A stretch of 64,000 nucleotides of DNA from an uncultured Sphingomonadaceae bacterium (GTDB taxonomy: Bacteria; Pseudomonadota; Alphaproteobacteria; Sphingomonadales; Sphingomonadaceae). The stretch is taken from positions 1 to 64,000 of the forward strand of contig CAMYJW010000021.1 in assembly GCA_947258815.1 (NCBI GenBank), given 5' to 3'. Below are positions 37,654 to 47,602 of the stretch, piece after piece. The position numbers and the translations under genes were made by a program. Each line of letters begins with the position of its first letter. Position 1 is the stretch's first letter. The notes below the pieces were generated by a model. The model saw nothing but the letters and a program-made list of their open reading frames with translations, had not been told where the DNA came from and made no database searches.

Positions 37654-37901
37654 TGGACCGTGATCTGTTTCTCGCAATCCTTGCAATGGATTCATACAAC
37701 CGGGGCTATGGCGCGGGTGTCACCGGCCTTTCTGAAACCGGCGGGATTGGAAACGCGACGATCCGGCCATTCCAGGAAGGCGAACAGAGCGGGTGGCAAT
37801 CCGCCGGCTTCTACGCCATCGCCTACGATGTTTCGCAGGTCGCGGGTTTCGGCGACGTGGAGAAAGTGATCTCCTGTCGCGGGACGGAGACGCTGCATTG
37901 A
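37653..37901 (+). pseudogene. Truncated lipase/DUF2974-like ORF, 82 aa
   Basis: The peptide begins MDRDLFLAILAMDSYNRGYG and ends in GFYAIAYDVSQ ... VISCRGTETLH. This resembles the N-terminal part of class-3 lipase-like/DUF2974 proteins, where the VIS.RGT strand is followed by a long hydrolase domain with the GHSLGG nucleophile; here the frame stops immediately after RGTETLH, so the catalytic part is missing. The start overlaps the preceding stop (TGATG) and the next gene starts in this stop (TTGA). It may be a remnant kept for translational coupling, or a real short protein. Confidence 0.5.
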
Positions 37902-39364
37902 CCACCCTCGTCCGCCACCCCGCCGCGCAGTTTGCGATGTTGCTGCTGATCGCTGTCGCTTTGCGCTGGGATACGTTTGGCGATCCCAATCTGCATGGCG
38001 ACGAGGTGTTTTACCAGACGGTTGGCGCGGCGATGCATCAGGGTGCGGTGCCCTATTTCGATGTGTGGGACAGGAAGCCTTTCGGGCTGTTCGCGCTGTC
38101 ATGGCTGATCGCGTTTTTCTCATCCGACATGCTCGCGTTCCAGATTGCAGCGGCGCTGTTTGCAGCCGGAACCGCATGGGCCATCGCCGCCATCGTGCGC
38201 CAGCTGCGCGGATCGCCCGATGAGCCGAATGGCGGCTTTCAGGGTGGATTGCTGGCAGGTGTCGCCTATCTGTTGTGGCTGGCGCCGTTACAGGGCTTTG
38301 GCGGACAAAGCCCGATTTTCTATAACCTTTTCATTGTATTAGCCGCGCTTCTTGTGGTACGCTCTTTGCCGGACTTGCGCACCGGAACGGCACCGCGCAC
38401 AATGCTCGCGGCGATGGGACTGGCTGGCATCGCCATCACCATCAAGACCAGCGCACTGTTCGAGGCGGCGTTCCTGGGTCTCTATGCCACATGGGCTTTG
38501 TGGCGTTCGGCAGCCGGCGCGCCGCGCGTGCTCAACCATGCCGCTGGCTGGGCGCTGATCGGCGCTGCGCCTGCGCTTGCGATTGCAGTGGGCTATTTCG
38601 CGCTCGGATACTGGCCGCAATACTGGCACGCGATGGTGGAATCGAACCTTGCCAAGGAGATTCACTGGCCAACGTCGCTGATGCGCATGAAATTCATGGC
38701 GCTGGCGCTGTCTCCGATACTGGTGTTTGCGGCGCTGGGCCTGTTGCGGCTGGACCGGGCATCGCGGGTATTCGTGATCACATGGCTGGGCGCGGCACTG
38801 ATCGGGCTGTTCGCGGTGCCCAATTTCTACCTGCACTATGCCCTGCCCCTGCTGGTTCCGCTGTGCCTTGCCGCCAGCGGGTTTTTCGCGCGCGGGAGCA
38901 TCGGTATTGCGGCTGTCGGCATTGTCGCGTTCATGGCATTCACTTTCGCACCGCCCAAGCCGGGCCGTGCCGCCCAGTCCGCCGCCGCGATCGACCGGCT
39001 GGAAACGCTCGTGCGCGCGCATGTCGGCGCGGGGCCGCTGCTGCTTTATGATGCGCCGCCACAGCTTTATGTGCGCACAGGGCAGCCGTTCATCACACCG
39101 CTGGTGTTCCCGACACACCTGTCACACGAACTGGAGCGTAATGTCAGCCATCTCGATACGCTGGACGAAACCCGGCGCGTGCTGGCGCTCAAACCCGGCG
39201 CGGTGGTGATGGCCCATCCGGTGCGCAACGATCCGCCCAACACACAAACGCAGCGCCTTGTTCTTGCCTATGTCGGCCAGAACTGCCGCCTGATAGAAGT
39301 GGTACACACGCCCGAACGCCTGAGAACCGATCCGATTGCGGTGTGGGGCGATTGCAAACAGTAA
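37898..39364 (+). CDS. GT39/ArnT-like membrane glycosyltransferase
   Basis: A 488-aa membrane protein. It starts with TTG 37898 overlapping the upstream stop (TTGA) and has GGAG seven bases ahead. Multiple hydrophobic helices. The first periplasmic loop carries LHGDEVFYQTVGAAMHQG, the Asp-Glu motif of GT-C (family 39, PMT/ArnT-like) enzymes, followed by GAVPYFDVWDRKPFGLFAL. Such enzymes move sugars from polyprenyl-phosphate carriers to lipids or proteins in the periplasm. The C-terminal 100 residues are soluble. The acceptor is unknown. Confidence 0.8.
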   Translation: MTTLVRHPAAQFAMLLLIAVALRWDTFGDPNLHGDEVFYQTVGAAMHQGAVPYFDVWDRKPFGLFALSWLIAFFSSDMLAFQIAAALFAAGTAWAIAAIVRQLRGSPDEPNGGFQGGLLAGVAYLLWLAPLQGFGGQSPIFYNLFIVLAALLVVRSLPDLRTGTAPRTMLAAMGLAGIAITIKTSALFEAAFLGLYATWALWRSAAGAPRVLNHAAGWALIGAAPALAIAVGYFALGYWPQYWHAMVESNLAKEIHWPTSLMRMKFMALALSPILVFAALGLLRLDRASRVFVITWLGAALIGLFAVPNFYLHYALPLLVPLCLAASGFFARGSIGIAAVGIVAFMAFTFAPPKPGRAAQSAAAIDRLETLVRAHVGAGPLLLYDAPPQLYVRTGQPFITPLVFPTHLSHELERNVSHLDTLDETRRVLALKPGAVVMAHPVRNDPPNTQTQRLVLAYVGQNCRLIEVVHTPERLRTDPIAVWGDCKQ

Positions 39365-39417
39365 GGCGAAGACACCGTCAGCCACGATTGGCTGCCCTGC
39401 CATTCCCGGCCGGCCAT

Positions 39418-39454
39418 AACGAAAAAGCCCCGGCGCGAACCGGGGCTTTTCGTT
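39418..39454. terminator. Bidirectional Rho-independent terminator
   Basis: AAAAGCCCCGG (39423-39433) and CCGGGGCTTTT (39440-39450) form an 11-bp stem with a CGCGAA loop. The stem can be extended outwards as AACGAA/TTCGTT with one bulged A, and has A-tract and T-tract on the two sides. It sits between the convergent GT39 gene and rpmD and can stop transcription from both, i.e. it ends the main ribosomal transcript at rpmD. Confidence 0.92.
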
Positions 39455-39481
39455 TGCGATCAATCGCCCATGCGGCAACGG

Positions 39482-39670
39482 TCAGTCGGTAACGACTTCA
39501 ACCATATGCGGCAGCTTGGCGATCGCGCCGCGAACTTCGGGAGTGTCCTGCAGTTCGACGACCTTGTGCATCTTGTTGAGCCCAAGACCGATCAGCATCT
39601 GACGCTGTTTGTCGGGACGGCGGATCGGCGAACCGATCTGCCTGATCTTGATGGTTTTTGCCTTGGCCAT
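39482..39670 (-). CDS. rpmD: 50S ribosomal protein L30
   Basis: A 62-aa protein: [20 protein letters not shown] and [20 protein letters not shown], ending in the normal [11 protein letters not shown]. Lies six nt after rpsE. It is followed by a strong terminator instead of rplO. Confidence 0.97.
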   Translation of the reverse strand: MAKAKTIKIRQIGSPIRRPDKQRQMLIGLGLNKMHKVVELQDTPEVRGAIAKLPHMVEVVTD

Positions 39671-39675
39671 GGTGC

Positions 39676-40500
39676 TTACTCCGTAACCGCTTCAGCGGCG
39701 ACTTCGGCCTCCGCTTCGCTCGCGCCGCCACGGCCAAGCAGGTCGGAAACCTTCTTGCCGCGACGCTGGGCGACCGACTTCGGCGAAGTTTGGTGCGTCA
39801 GCGCATCGAATGTGGCGCGGATCATGTTGTAGGGATTGGAGGTGCCGACCGACTTGGTGACAACATCGGCAACCCCAAGGCTTTCGAACACGGCGCGCAT
39901 CGGACCACCGGCGATGATGCCCGTTCCCGGAGGCGCTGTGCGGACAGTAACCTTACCCGCACCGAACCGGCCATTGCCATCGTGATGCAGTGTGCGACCT
40001 TCCTTAAGCGCAACGCGGACCATCTTCTTCTTGGCCGCTGCCGTTGCCTTGGTGATCGCTTCAGGCACTTCGCGCGCCTTGCCGTGGCCGAAACCGACCC
40101 GGCCCTTGCCATCGCCAACCACGACGAGCGCGGCAAAACCAAAGCGCTTACCGCCTTTGACCGTCTTCGAAACGCGGTTGATGTGAACCAGCTTTTCGAT
40201 CAGCTCTTCGCCGTCGTCATCTCCGCGCCCACCGCGCCGATCATCACGGCCACGACCGCCGCGCCCGCGACCGCCGCGCCCGCCGCGATCACCACCGCGA
40301 CCGCCACGGCCTTCACGACCTTTGGGAGCCTCTGCAGGAGCAGCAGGCGCTTCCTTAGCCGGAGCCGCCTCGGCAGCGGCTTGCGCTTCCGAAGCTTCTG
40401 CCGCAGGTGCTTCCGCTGCGGGAGATTCAGGTGCCGGGGTATCTGCAGCGGGAGTTTCAGCCGCGCCGTTTTCCGGGTTTTCGTTGTTGTCTGCCATCAT
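39676..40500 (-). CDS. rpsE: 30S ribosomal protein S5 with long N-terminal extension
   Basis: A 274-aa protein. The conserved S5 core starts near residue 98 ([20 protein letters not shown]) and continues with [36 protein letters not shown] and [19 protein letters not shown]. In front lie about 86 extra residues: an Ala/Pro/Glu-rich part (16-60) and an Arg/Gly-rich part (60-93, repeated GGRGG). The C-terminus also ends in an acidic [13 protein letters not shown]. The start is the first or second of two ATGs (40500 or 40497); the first shares bases with the rplR stop. Confidence 0.96.
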   Translation of the reverse strand: MMADNNENPENGAAETPAADTPAPESPAAEAPAAEASEAQAAAEAAPAKEAPAAPAEAPKGREGRGGRGGDRGGRGGRGRGGRGRDDRRGGRGDDDGEELIEKLVHINRVSKTVKGGKRFGFAALVVVGDGKGRVGFGHGKAREVPEAITKATAAAKKKMVRVALKEGRTLHHDGNGRFGAGKVTVRTAPPGTGIIAGGPMRAVFESLGVADVVTKSVGTSNPYNMIRATFDALTHQTSPKSVAQRRGKKVSDLLGRGGASEAEAEVAAEAVTE

Positions 40501-40838
40501 CAGAACTCCAGCCCGCCTTCACGCGCGGCATCGGCCAGCGCCTTGACGCGGCCATGGAACAGGAAACCGCCGCGATCGAACACGACAGTGGTCACGCCAG
40601 CCTTCTTGGCGGCTGCGGCAATATCCTTGCCCACCTTGACGGCGGCATCGACATTCGCGCCCTTGTCGCCAAGCGAATTGGCGGCAGCCAGGGTCTTGCC
40701 CTGCGCGTCGTCGATGATCTGCGCATAGATATGCTTGCCGGTGCGGTGCACGGACAGCCGGGGCTTTCCGCCAGCGCGGGCTTTCAGCGCGGTGCGCACA
40801 CGCCGGGTGCGGCGATCGAATAGGCTGAGCTTTGCCAT
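40500..40838 (-). CDS. rplR: 50S ribosomal protein L18
   Basis: A 112-aa 5S-rRNA-binding protein: [39 protein letters not shown], and ending [20 protein letters not shown] with [11 protein letters not shown] 40838 overlaps the rplF stop (TAATG); longer upstream frame rejected because it lies in rplF. Confidence 0.97.
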   Translation of the reverse strand: MAKLSLFDRRTRRVRTALKARAGGKPRLSVHRTGKHIYAQIIDDAQGKTLAAANSLGDKGANVDAAVKVGKDIAAAAKKAGVTTVVFDRGGFLFHGRVKALADAAREGGLEF

Positions 40839-41371
40839 TATTTCTTCTTCCCTTCCTTGCGGAAGACATACTCGCCGCGATACTTGATGCCTTTGCCCTT
40901 GTAAGGCTCGGGCTTGCGCCAGCGGCGGATTTCCGCGGCCACCTGGCCGACCTTCTGCTTGTCGATACCCGAGATCTCTACCGTGGTGTTGTCCGGGCAC
41001 TTGATCTCGATTCCTTCGGGAATCGCATAATCGACATCGTGGCTGAAACCGAGCTGCAGCTTGAGCGTCTTGCCCTGAACCTGCGCGCGATAACCAACGC
41101 CGGTGATTTCCAGAACCTTGGTGTAACCTTCGGTAACACCGGTGACGAGGTTCTGCACCAGAGTGCGCTGCATGCCCCAGAAAGAGCGCGCGCGTTTGGT
41201 ATCGTTGGCCGGTTGGACCACGATCTGGCCTTCACCGATATTGTATTCGATCTCGTCGAACAGTCCCAGAGTGAGCGTGCCTTTCGGCCCCTTCACACTC
41301 AGGATGCCGTCGGCGATTTTCGCCTCGACACCGCCGGGAATCTCGACTGGCTTGTTGCCAATGCGGCTCAT
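40838..41371 (-). CDS. rplF: 50S ribosomal protein L6
   Basis: A 177-aa protein with the duplicated L6 fold: [52 protein letters not shown] and the C-terminal [20 protein letters not shown]. Its ATG overlaps the rpsH stop (TGATG). Confidence 0.98.
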   Translation of the reverse strand: MSRIGNKPVEIPGGVEAKIADGILSVKGPKGTLTLGLFDEIEYNIGEGQIVVQPANDTKRARSFWGMQRTLVQNLVTGVTEGYTKVLEITGVGYRAQVQGKTLKLQLGFSHDVDYAIPEGIEIKCPDNTTVEISGIDKQKVGQVAAEIRRWRKPEPYKGKGIKYRGEYVFRKEGKKK

Positions 41372-41766
41372 CAGAACACCTCCGCCAGCACTTCGCCGCC
41401 GACGTTTTCGGTACGTGCTTCGTTGTCCGAAAGCACGCCCTTGGGCGTCGAGACGATGGTGATGCCAAGGCCGTTGCGCACAATCGGCAATTCCTTGCTG
41501 CCCGAATAGACGCGGCGGCCCGGCTTGGAGACACGGGCGACATGCTTGATCGCAGGCTCGCCTTCGAAATATTTCAGTTCGATCCGCAGTTGCTTGTGCA
41601 GGCCGGTCTCGTCTTCCGTGTAACCACGGATATACCCTTCGCGCTGAAGCACTTCGAGCACACGGGCACGAAGCTTCGACGCGGGAGAGAGAACGGAGTC
41701 CTTCTTGGCCTGCTGGCCATTGCGGATGCGGGTGAGCATATCACCCAGGGGATCGGTCATCGCCAT
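41371..41766 (-). CDS. rpsH: 30S ribosomal protein S8
   Basis: A 131-aa protein: [20 protein letters not shown] at the start, [17 protein letters not shown] in the middle and [19 protein letters not shown] at the end. Two in-frame ATGs (41766, 41760). S8 also binds its own spc mRNA in many bacteria; no obvious site was identified here. Confidence 0.98.
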   Translation of the reverse strand: MAMTDPLGDMLTRIRNGQQAKKDSVLSPASKLRARVLEVLQREGYIRGYTEDETGLHKQLRIELKYFEGEPAIKHVARVSKPGRRVYSGSKELPIVRNGLGITIVSTPKGVLSDNEARTENVGGEVLAEVF

Positions 41767-41778
41767 CAGCGTTATCCC

Positions 41779-42084
41779 TTACCAGCTCGATTTCGTAATA
41801 CCGGGGATCAAGCCCTTGTTGGCCAGATTGCGCAGTTCGATACGGTTAAGACCGAACTTGCGATAATAGCCACGGGGACGACCCGTCGTCGCACAACGGT
41901 TGCGCACCCGGGTGGGGTTTGCATTGCGCGGGATTTCGGCCAGTTTCAACCGCGCCATCAGGCGTTCGGTATCGTCAAGCGACTCATCATCGGCAATCGC
42001 CTTGAGCCGCGCATACTTTGCCGCATACTTCTTGACGAGCTTCTTGCGACGCTCGTTCTTGTTGATGGAACTCAGTTTCGCCAT
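41779..42084 (-). CDS. rpsN: 30S ribosomal protein S14 (zinc-free form)
   Basis: A 101-aa S14 of the long, C-minus type: [40 protein letters not shown] and [19 protein letters not shown]. The paired CxxC zinc motifs are absent, so no zinc is needed. Twelve nt before rpsH. Confidence 0.98.
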   Translation of the reverse strand: MAKLSSINKNERRKKLVKKYAAKYARLKAIADDESLDDTERLMARLKLAEIPRNANPTRVRNRCATTGRPRGYYRKFGLNRIELRNLANKGLIPGITKSSW

Positions 42085-42114
42085 GGACTTAAGCTCTCTT
42101 CTCTACGGGGCGGC

Positions 42115-42696
42115 TCACGCCGCCTCCTGCTGTTCCTGCTCTTCGGCAGGGAACGGGAAACCGAACAGACGCAGCAGCTCAAGCGCTTCAGCGTCGGTGT
42201 TGGCTGTGGTGGTCACGATGATGTCAAGGCCACGGACCTTGTCGATCTTGTCATAGCTGATCTCTGGAAAGACGATCTGCTCTTTAAGACCCATCGCATA
42301 GTTGCCGCGCCCGTCGAAGCTCTTCGGGTTGAGGCCGCGAAAGTCCCGGATGCGGGGCATCGCGATCGTCACAAGGCGATCGAGAAATTCATACATGCGT
42401 TCGCTGCGCAGGGTGACCTTGCAGCCAATCGGCATGCCTTCACGCAGCTTGAACTGCGCGATAGACTTTTTCGCCTTGGTGATCACCGGCTTCTGACCTG
42501 CGATCAGTTCCATCTCATCGGCGGCAATCTGGACTTTCTTCTTGTCCTGGCTTGCCTCGCCAACGCCCATGTTGAGCGTGACTTTCTCGATCTTGGGAAC
42601 CTGCAAACGGTTGGTATAACCGAACTTTTCGGTCATCGCCTTGACGATTTCCTCGTCATAGCGCGCACGCATGCGCGGGGTGTACTTATCAGCCAT
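42115..42696 (-). CDS. rplE: 50S ribosomal protein L5
   Basis: A 193-aa 5S-rRNA-binding protein: [58 protein letters not shown] and the late [18 protein letters not shown]. Its start overlaps the rplX end by eight nt. Confidence 0.98.
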   Translation of the reverse strand: MADKYTPRMRARYDEEIVKAMTEKFGYTNRLQVPKIEKVTLNMGVGEASQDKKKVQIAADEMELIAGQKPVITKAKKSIAQFKLREGMPIGCKVTLRSERMYEFLDRLVTIAMPRIRDFRGLNPKSFDGRGNYAMGLKEQIVFPEISYDKIDKVRGLDIIVTTTANTDAEALELLRLFGFPFPAEEQEQQEAA

Positions 42697-43006
42697 CGAT
42701 CGTCTCCCCGGACTTCACGGCCACACGGACCTTCTTGCCGTCCTTTTCCTCAAAGCGAACGCGGGTCGGCTTGCCATCCTTGGGATCGGCAACCGAAACC
42801 TTGGAAATCGCCATCGGCGCTTCGCGGCGTTCGATACCGCCCTGCGGATTAGCCTGAGTGGGCTTGCGGTGACGGGTGGCAACGTTGATGCCTTCGACCA
42901 GGATCTTGCCATCTTTCGGCATGATCTGCAGGACAGTGCCGGTGCGGCCCTTGTCCTTGCCCGAACGCACGACGACGCTGTCGCCCTTCTTGATTTTCGC
43001 AGACAT
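42689..43006 (-). CDS. rplX: 50S ribosomal protein L24
   Basis: A 105-aa protein with the KOW motif [19 protein letters not shown] and [23 protein letters not shown] 43006 overlaps the rplN stop (TGATG), preferred over the GTG one codon earlier. Confidence 0.98.
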   Translation of the reverse strand: MSAKIKKGDSVVVRSGKDKGRTGTVLQIMPKDGKILVEGINVATRHRKPTQANPQGGIERREAPMAISKVSVADPKDGKPTRVRFEEKDGKKVRVAVKSGETIDG

Positions 43007-43374
43007 CACAGCACCTCCGGCGCAAGCGAGATGATCTTCATGAAACCCTTGCCGCGCAGTTCGCGAACCACCGGGCCAAAAATGCGGGTGCCGATCGGCT
43101 CCTCAGCCTTGCTGATGAGCACGGCGGCATTGCTGTCAAAACGGATCACGCTGCCATCCGGGCGACGCACGTCCTTGCGGGTACGCACGATCACTGCACG
43201 ATGAACGTCACCCTTCTTGACCTTGGCGCGCGGCTGCGCTTCCTTGACGGACACCACGATCACGTCACCGACGCTCGCGGTCCGGCGCTTTGAGCCGCCC
43301 AGCACCTTGATGCACTGGACGCGCTTCGCGCCGCTGTTGTCCGCGACGTCGAGGTTGGATTGCATCTGGATCAT
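43006..43374 (-). CDS. rplN: 50S ribosomal protein L14
   Basis: A 122-aa protein: [40 protein letters not shown] and [20 protein letters not shown]. Exactly the family length. 58 nt separate it from rpsQ. Confidence 0.98.
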   Translation of the reverse strand: MIQMQSNLDVADNSGAKRVQCIKVLGGSKRRTASVGDVIVVSVKEAQPRAKVKKGDVHRAVIVRTRKDVRRPDGSVIRFDSNAAVLISKAEEPIGTRIFGPVVRELRGKGFMKIISLAPEVL

Positions 43375-43432
43375 AGATCCGGTTCCTTCTCACTGGCTTG
43401 CCGAAACGGGTCCGGCAGTTCCAAAAAATACG

Positions 43433-43726
43433 TCAGTTGTTACCGACAGCTTCGACATCAAGATTGGCTTCGATCGCGGCGCCCTTGCTCGCCTGGATGC
43501 GATCGATCACTTTCCAGGTCTTGGTCTTGGAGATCGGTTTTGTCTCCTCGATGCGAACCCGCTCACCAGCCTTGTAGGTATTGTCTTCGTCATGCGCATT
43601 ATAGCGCTTCGAGCGACGGATGATCTTGCCGTAAAGCGGGTGCTTCACCTTGCGTTCGACCAGCACGGTCACTGTCTTGTCGGTCTTGTCGGAAACAACC
43701 GTCCCGATCAGGATACGTTTGGGCAT
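43433..43726 (-). CDS. rpsQ: 30S ribosomal protein S17
   Basis: A 97-aa protein: [60 protein letters not shown]. About ten extra residues at the C-terminus ([16 protein letters not shown]) exceed the E. coli form, usual in alphaproteobacteria. Confidence 0.98.
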   Translation of the reverse strand: MPKRILIGTVVSDKTDKTVTVLVERKVKHPLYGKIIRRSKRYNAHDEDNTYKAGERVRIEETKPISKTKTWKVIDRIQASKGAAIEANLDVEAVGNN

Positions 43727-43738
43727 TGTGGTGTCTCC

Positions 43739-43975
43739 TCAGGCCTTCGCCGCATCGGCGCCGGCGCTTCGTGCGCGTTCGCCCTGAAGCGTCTTGATGC
43801 GCGCGATATCGCGGCGCACTTCCTTGACGCGTGCCGGACGTTCAAGCTGGTTGGTTGCTGCCTGGAAGCGCAGGTTGAATGCCTCGCGCTTGAGTTCCGT
43901 CAACTCAACCGAAAGCTGGTCGTCGCTTTTCGCGCGCAAGTCTTCGGTGCGGCCAGATTGCTTGTCAGCCATCAT
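43739..43975 (-). CDS. rpmC: 50S ribosomal protein L29
   Basis: A 78-aa, two-helix protein near the tunnel exit: [38 protein letters not shown] and [15 protein letters not shown]. It starts at one of two adjacent ATGs (43975 or 43972) that overlap the rplP stop. Confidence 0.96.
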   Translation of the reverse strand: MMADKQSGRTEDLRAKSDDQLSVELTELKREAFNLRFQAATNQLERPARVKEVRRDIARIKTLQGERARSAGADAAKA

Positions 43976-44406
43976 TTCGCTCCCAGATGTGAAGTGTCGC
44001 CCAGACGGGCCACAACCTTGGTCTTGATCGGCAGCTTCATCGCGGCACGTTCAAAAGCAACGGCGGCCAGCGGGCCAGGCACACCATCAAGCTCAAACAG
44101 GATACGGCCCGGCTTCACGCGCGCGGCCCAGTATTCAACGGAGCCCTTGCCTTTACCCTGACGGACTTCGGCAGGCTTCTTGGACACAGGCACATCGGGA
44201 AAGATGCGGATCCAAAGACGGCCCTGACGCTTGATGTGGCGCGTGATCGCACGACGCGCAGCTTCGATCTGGCGCGCGGTGATCCGTTCGGGTTCCATCG
44301 CCTTCAGGCCATAAGAGCCGAAGTTCAGCTGGGTGCCGCCCTTGGCGTCGCCCTTGATCCGGCCTTTAAATCCCTTGCGGAACTTGGTTTTTTTCGGTTG
44401 CAGCAT
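43972..44406 (-). CDS. rplP: 50S ribosomal protein L16
   Basis: A 144-aa protein: [40 protein letters not shown] [20 protein letters not shown], and [20 protein letters not shown], with the Arg of the modified PVRMG-like loop region. Family length. 35 nt after rpsC. Confidence 0.98.
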   Translation of the reverse strand: MLQPKKTKFRKGFKGRIKGDAKGGTQLNFGSYGLKAMEPERITARQIEAARRAITRHIKRQGRLWIRIFPDVPVSKKPAEVRQGKGKGSVEYWAARVKPGRILFELDGVPGPLAAVAFERAAMKLPIKTKVVARLGDTSHLGAK

Positions 44407-44441
44407 GATCTTTACTCAGTTCCTGACCTTAACGTGCCAAT

Positions 44442-45137
44442 TTACCGTGCGGGGCGCACGCCAGAGGTCTGGGCTTCCATCATCAGGCGGTCTTGCGCCA
44501 TCGGATCGTGGCCAAGAATCTCGCCTTTGAAGATCCAGCACTTGATGCCGATGATGCCATAGGCCGTCAGCGCTTCGGCTTCGGCATAGTCAACATTGGC
44601 GCGCAGCGTATGCAGCGGCACACGGCCTTCGCGATACCATTCGACGCGCGCGATTTCCGCGCCGCCAAGACGGCCACCGCACACGATTTTGATGCCTTCC
44701 GCGCCAAGCCGCAGTGCAGACTGCACCGCGCGTTTCATCGCACGGCGGAATGCAACGCGGCGGATCAGCTGATCGGCAACACCCTGAGCGACCAGCTTGG
44801 CATCGATTTCCGGCTTGCGGATTTCGACGATGTTCAGCTTGACGTCGCTGTCGGTCATCGTCGCCAGCTTCTGGCGCAGCTTTTCGATATCCGCACCCTT
44901 CTTGCCGATGATAACACCGGGGCGCGCGGCATAGATCGATACGCGGCACAGCTTGGCCGGGCGTTCGATCACCACTTTTGAAATCGCAGCCTGCGGCAGG
45001 CTGTCGATGATGTACTTGCGGATCTTGATGTCTTCTTCAAGAAGCTGCGCATAATCGCGGCCTTCCGCATACCAGCGGCTGTCCCACGTGCGGTTGATCT
45101 GCAGCCTGAGGCCGATCGGATTGCTCTTCTGACCCAT
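44442..45137 (-). CDS. rpsC: 30S ribosomal protein S3
   Basis: A 231-aa protein: [20 protein letters not shown], the KH domain with [40 protein letters not shown], and [20 protein letters not shown]. Part of the mRNA entry site. Confidence 0.98.
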   Translation of the reverse strand: MGQKSNPIGLRLQINRTWDSRWYAEGRDYAQLLEEDIKIRKYIIDSLPQAAISKVVIERPAKLCRVSIYAARPGVIIGKKGADIEKLRQKLATMTDSDVKLNIVEIRKPEIDAKLVAQGVADQLIRRVAFRRAMKRAVQSALRLGAEGIKIVCGGRLGGAEIARVEWYREGRVPLHTLRANVDYAEAEALTAYGIIGIKCWIFKGEILGHDPMAQDRLMMEAQTSGVRPAR

Positions 45138-45140
45138 GGC

Positions 45141-45518
45141 TTACGCCTCCTCGACTTCGCGGACCACGATACGCAGACGGCTGAACGGCTTCAGGATGCG
45201 GGTTGATTTACCGCGGCCGCGCGCATGCCAGCGCTTCATGGTGATGGATTTGCCAACGCTTGCCTCGGCAACGACGAGAGAGTCGACATCCAGGTTATGG
45301 TTGTTTTCCGCATTCGCGATCGCGGATGCGAGAACCTTTTTCGCCTCGGGCGCCATTCCCTTCTTGGAGAAGGTCAGAATGTTCAGCGCGTCTTCGGCTT
45401 TCTTGCCACGGATCAGGCCGGCAACAAGGTTCAGCTTCTGCGCCGAACCACGGATCGTGGTATCGACGGCCAGAGCCTCGTTCTCGCCAACGCGGCGGGG
45501 AGCTTTCTTCTTGCTCAT
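45141..45518 (-). CDS. rplV: 50S ribosomal protein L22
   Basis: A 125-aa protein lining the peptide tunnel: [40 protein letters not shown] and the loop [20 protein letters not shown]. Starts in the rpsS stop (TGATG). Confidence 0.98.
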   Translation of the reverse strand: MSKKKAPRRVGENEALAVDTTIRGSAQKLNLVAGLIRGKKAEDALNILTFSKKGMAPEAKKVLASAIANAENNHNLDVDSLVVAEASVGKSITMKRWHARGRGKSTRILKPFSRLRIVVREVEEA

Positions 45519-45796
45519 CAGCGCTTGCCCTTCTTGTCGGCGATGTGGCCGTGGAAAGTGCGCGTCGGCGCGAACTCACCCAGCTTGTGGCCGACCATGT
45601 CTTCATTGACAGACACAGGAATGAACTTCTGGCCATTGTAGACGTTGAACGTCAGGCCAACGAATTGCGGCAAAATCGTCGAACGGCGCGACCAGGTCTT
45701 GATGGGACCGGCGCGGCTGCCATCGTCCTGCGCGGCTTCCGCCTTCTTGAGCAGGTACAGATCGACGAAGGGGCCTTTCCAGACGGAACGTGCCAT
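45518..45796 (-). CDS. rpsS: 30S ribosomal protein S19
   Basis: A 92-aa protein: [39 protein letters not shown] and [20 protein letters not shown]. Family length, six nt after rplB. Confidence 0.98.
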   Translation of the reverse strand: MARSVWKGPFVDLYLLKKAEAAQDDGSRAGPIKTWSRRSTILPQFVGLTFNVYNGQKFIPVSVNEDMVGHKLGEFAPTRTFHGHIADKKGKR

Positions 45797-45802
45797 GATC
45801 GC

Positions 45803-46642
45803 TTACCTCTTCTTCTTTTTGGCGTGGCGCGAACGGATAATCATCTTGTCCGTCTGCTTGTTCTTGCGGGTGCGCGCGCCCTTGGTGGGCTTGCCCCACG
45901 GTGTCACCGGATGGCGGCCACCCGATGTGCGGCCTTCACCACCACCATGCGGGTGATCGACCGGGTTCTTGGCAACGCCGCGTGTCAGCGGACGACGACC
46001 CTTCCAGCGGGTGCGACCGGCCTTGCCGAAATTCTGGTTCTGGTTGTCGGGGTTTGAAACCGCGCCAACCGTGCCCATGCATTCACCGCGAATATAGCGC
46101 TGCTCGCCCGAGTTGAGGCGAACGATAACCAGACCACGATCACGACCGACGATCTGCACATATGTGCCTGCCGAACGGGCGATCTGGCCGCCCTTGCCCG
46201 GCTTCATCTCGATGTTGTGGCAGATCGTGCCGACCGGCATCTGGCTGAGCAGCATCGCGTTGCCCGGCTTAACGTCGGTCTTTTCACCGGCGATCACCTT
46301 GTCACCAACAGCCAGACGCTGCGGCGCGATGATATAGGCCTGCTCGCCATCGTCATACTTGATCAGCGCGATGAAGGCGGTGCGGTTGGGATCGTATTCC
46401 ATCCGCTCAACCGTCGCGGGGACATCCCATTTGCGACGCTTGAAATCGATGTAACGATACTTCTGCTTGTGCCCGCCAGCGATCCCGCGCGAGGTCACAT
46501 GGCCCTTGTTGTTGCGGCCGCCGGTCTTGCGCTTGCCTTCAGTCAGAGACTTGACAGGCTTGCCCTTCCACAGCGACGTCTTGTCAACAAGGATCAGGCC
46601 GCGACGGCCAGGACTTGTCGGGTTGTAATTCTTGAGTGCCAT
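45803..46642 (-). CDS. rplB: 50S ribosomal protein L2
   Basis: A 279-aa protein of the peptidyl-transferase neighbourhood: [40 protein letters not shown], and [20 protein letters not shown] with the conserved His of the DHPHGGGEG loop. Complete. Confidence 0.98.
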   Translation of the reverse strand: MALKNYNPTSPGRRGLILVDKTSLWKGKPVKSLTEGKRKTGGRNNKGHVTSRGIAGGHKQKYRYIDFKRRKWDVPATVERMEYDPNRTAFIALIKYDDGEQAYIIAPQRLAVGDKVIAGEKTDVKPGNAMLLSQMPVGTICHNIEMKPGKGGQIARSAGTYVQIVGRDRGLVIVRLNSGEQRYIRGECMGTVGAVSNPDNQNQNFGKAGRTRWKGRRPLTRGVAKNPVDHPHGGGEGRTSGGRHPVTPWGKPTKGARTRKNKQTDKMIIRSRHAKKKKR

Positions 46643-46646
46643 CGGT

Positions 46647-46958
46647 TCAGCTCACGCCTTCGGTTATGTCAATCGACTGGCCTTCGGCCAGCGTGACAAT
46701 CGCCTTCTTCACATCGCTGCGCCGATAGGGCCTGCCCTTCCAGCGCTTCGTCTTACCCTTGGTCACAAGCGTGTTCACGCCTGTCACCTTGACGTCGAAC
46801 AGGGCTTCGACAGCGTCCTTGATCTGCGGCTTCGTGGCAGCATCGGACACTTTGAAAACAACCGCGTTGTTTTCCGAAAGCAGCGTCGACTTCTCGGTAA
46901 TATGGGGCGAGAGGATCACGTCGAAGTGACGGGAATCCACATCCTGCTTCTTGGCCAT
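46647..46958 (-). CDS. rplW: 50S ribosomal protein L23
   Basis: A 103-aa tunnel-exit protein that docks SRP and trigger factor: [20 protein letters not shown] and [20 protein letters not shown] with [20 protein letters not shown]. Starts in the rplD stop (TGATG). Confidence 0.98.
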   Translation of the reverse strand: MAKKQDVDSRHFDVILSPHITEKSTLLSENNAVVFKVSDAATKPQIKDAVEALFDVKVTGVNTLVTKGKTKRWKGRPYRRSDVKKAIVTLAEGQSIDITEGVS

Positions 46959-47599
46959 CAGCTAGTCCCTCCCGGGAGGGCGAAACGCGCCTCCAGTTTT
47001 TCGACCGCCGCGCGCGTCAGCACCAGCGTATCATGCTTGAGGATGTCATAAACGTTGGCACCCATGGCCGGCATCACATTCACGCCGACCAGGTTGCCGG
47101 CAGCCAGAGCGAAATTCGCATCGACCTGCTCACCATCGATCACCAGGATCTTGCCGGAAAGACCTGCCTTGTCGAAATTGCCCTTGAGCGCTTTCGTCTT
47201 GGCATCTTTCAGTTCAAGGCTATCGACCACGATCAGGCCGTCCTTAGCTCTGGCCGAAAGCGCCATCTTCAGACCAAGCGCGCGAACCTTCTTGTTCATC
47301 GACTGGTTGAAATCACGACGACGGGCGCCATGCGCGGTACCACCACCAACGAAAATCGGTGCAGCGCGGTCACCGTGACGAGCGCCGCCAGTGCCTTTCT
47401 GGCGATACATCTTCTTGCCGGTGCGGCGAACATCGGAGCGTTCGCGCGTTGCACGGGCAGTGCCCCGGCGGTTTTCAAGCTGCCAGGTAACGATCCGGTG
47501 CAGAATATCTGCGCGCGGCTCGACACCGAACACGTCGTCGGAAAGTTCGATGTCGCCCTTGCCGGACGTACCATCAATCTTGAGGACCTTGACTTTCAT
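46958..47599 (-). CDS. rplD: 50S ribosomal protein L4
   Basis: A 213-aa protein: [60 protein letters not shown]; the C-terminal domain with [19 protein letters not shown]4 represses the S10 operon in enterics; whether it does so here is unknown. Confidence 0.98.
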   Translation of the reverse strand: MKVKVLKIDGTSGKGDIELSDDVFGVEPRADILHRIVTWQLENRRGTARATRERSDVRRTGKKMYRQKGTGGARHGDRAAPIFVGGGTAHGARRRDFNQSMNKKVRALGLKMALSARAKDGLIVVDSLELKDAKTKALKGNFDKAGLSGKILVIDGEQVDANFALAAGNLVGVNVMPAMGANVYDILKHDTLVLTRAAVEKLEARFALPGGTS

Positions 47600-47602
47600 G
47601 GC

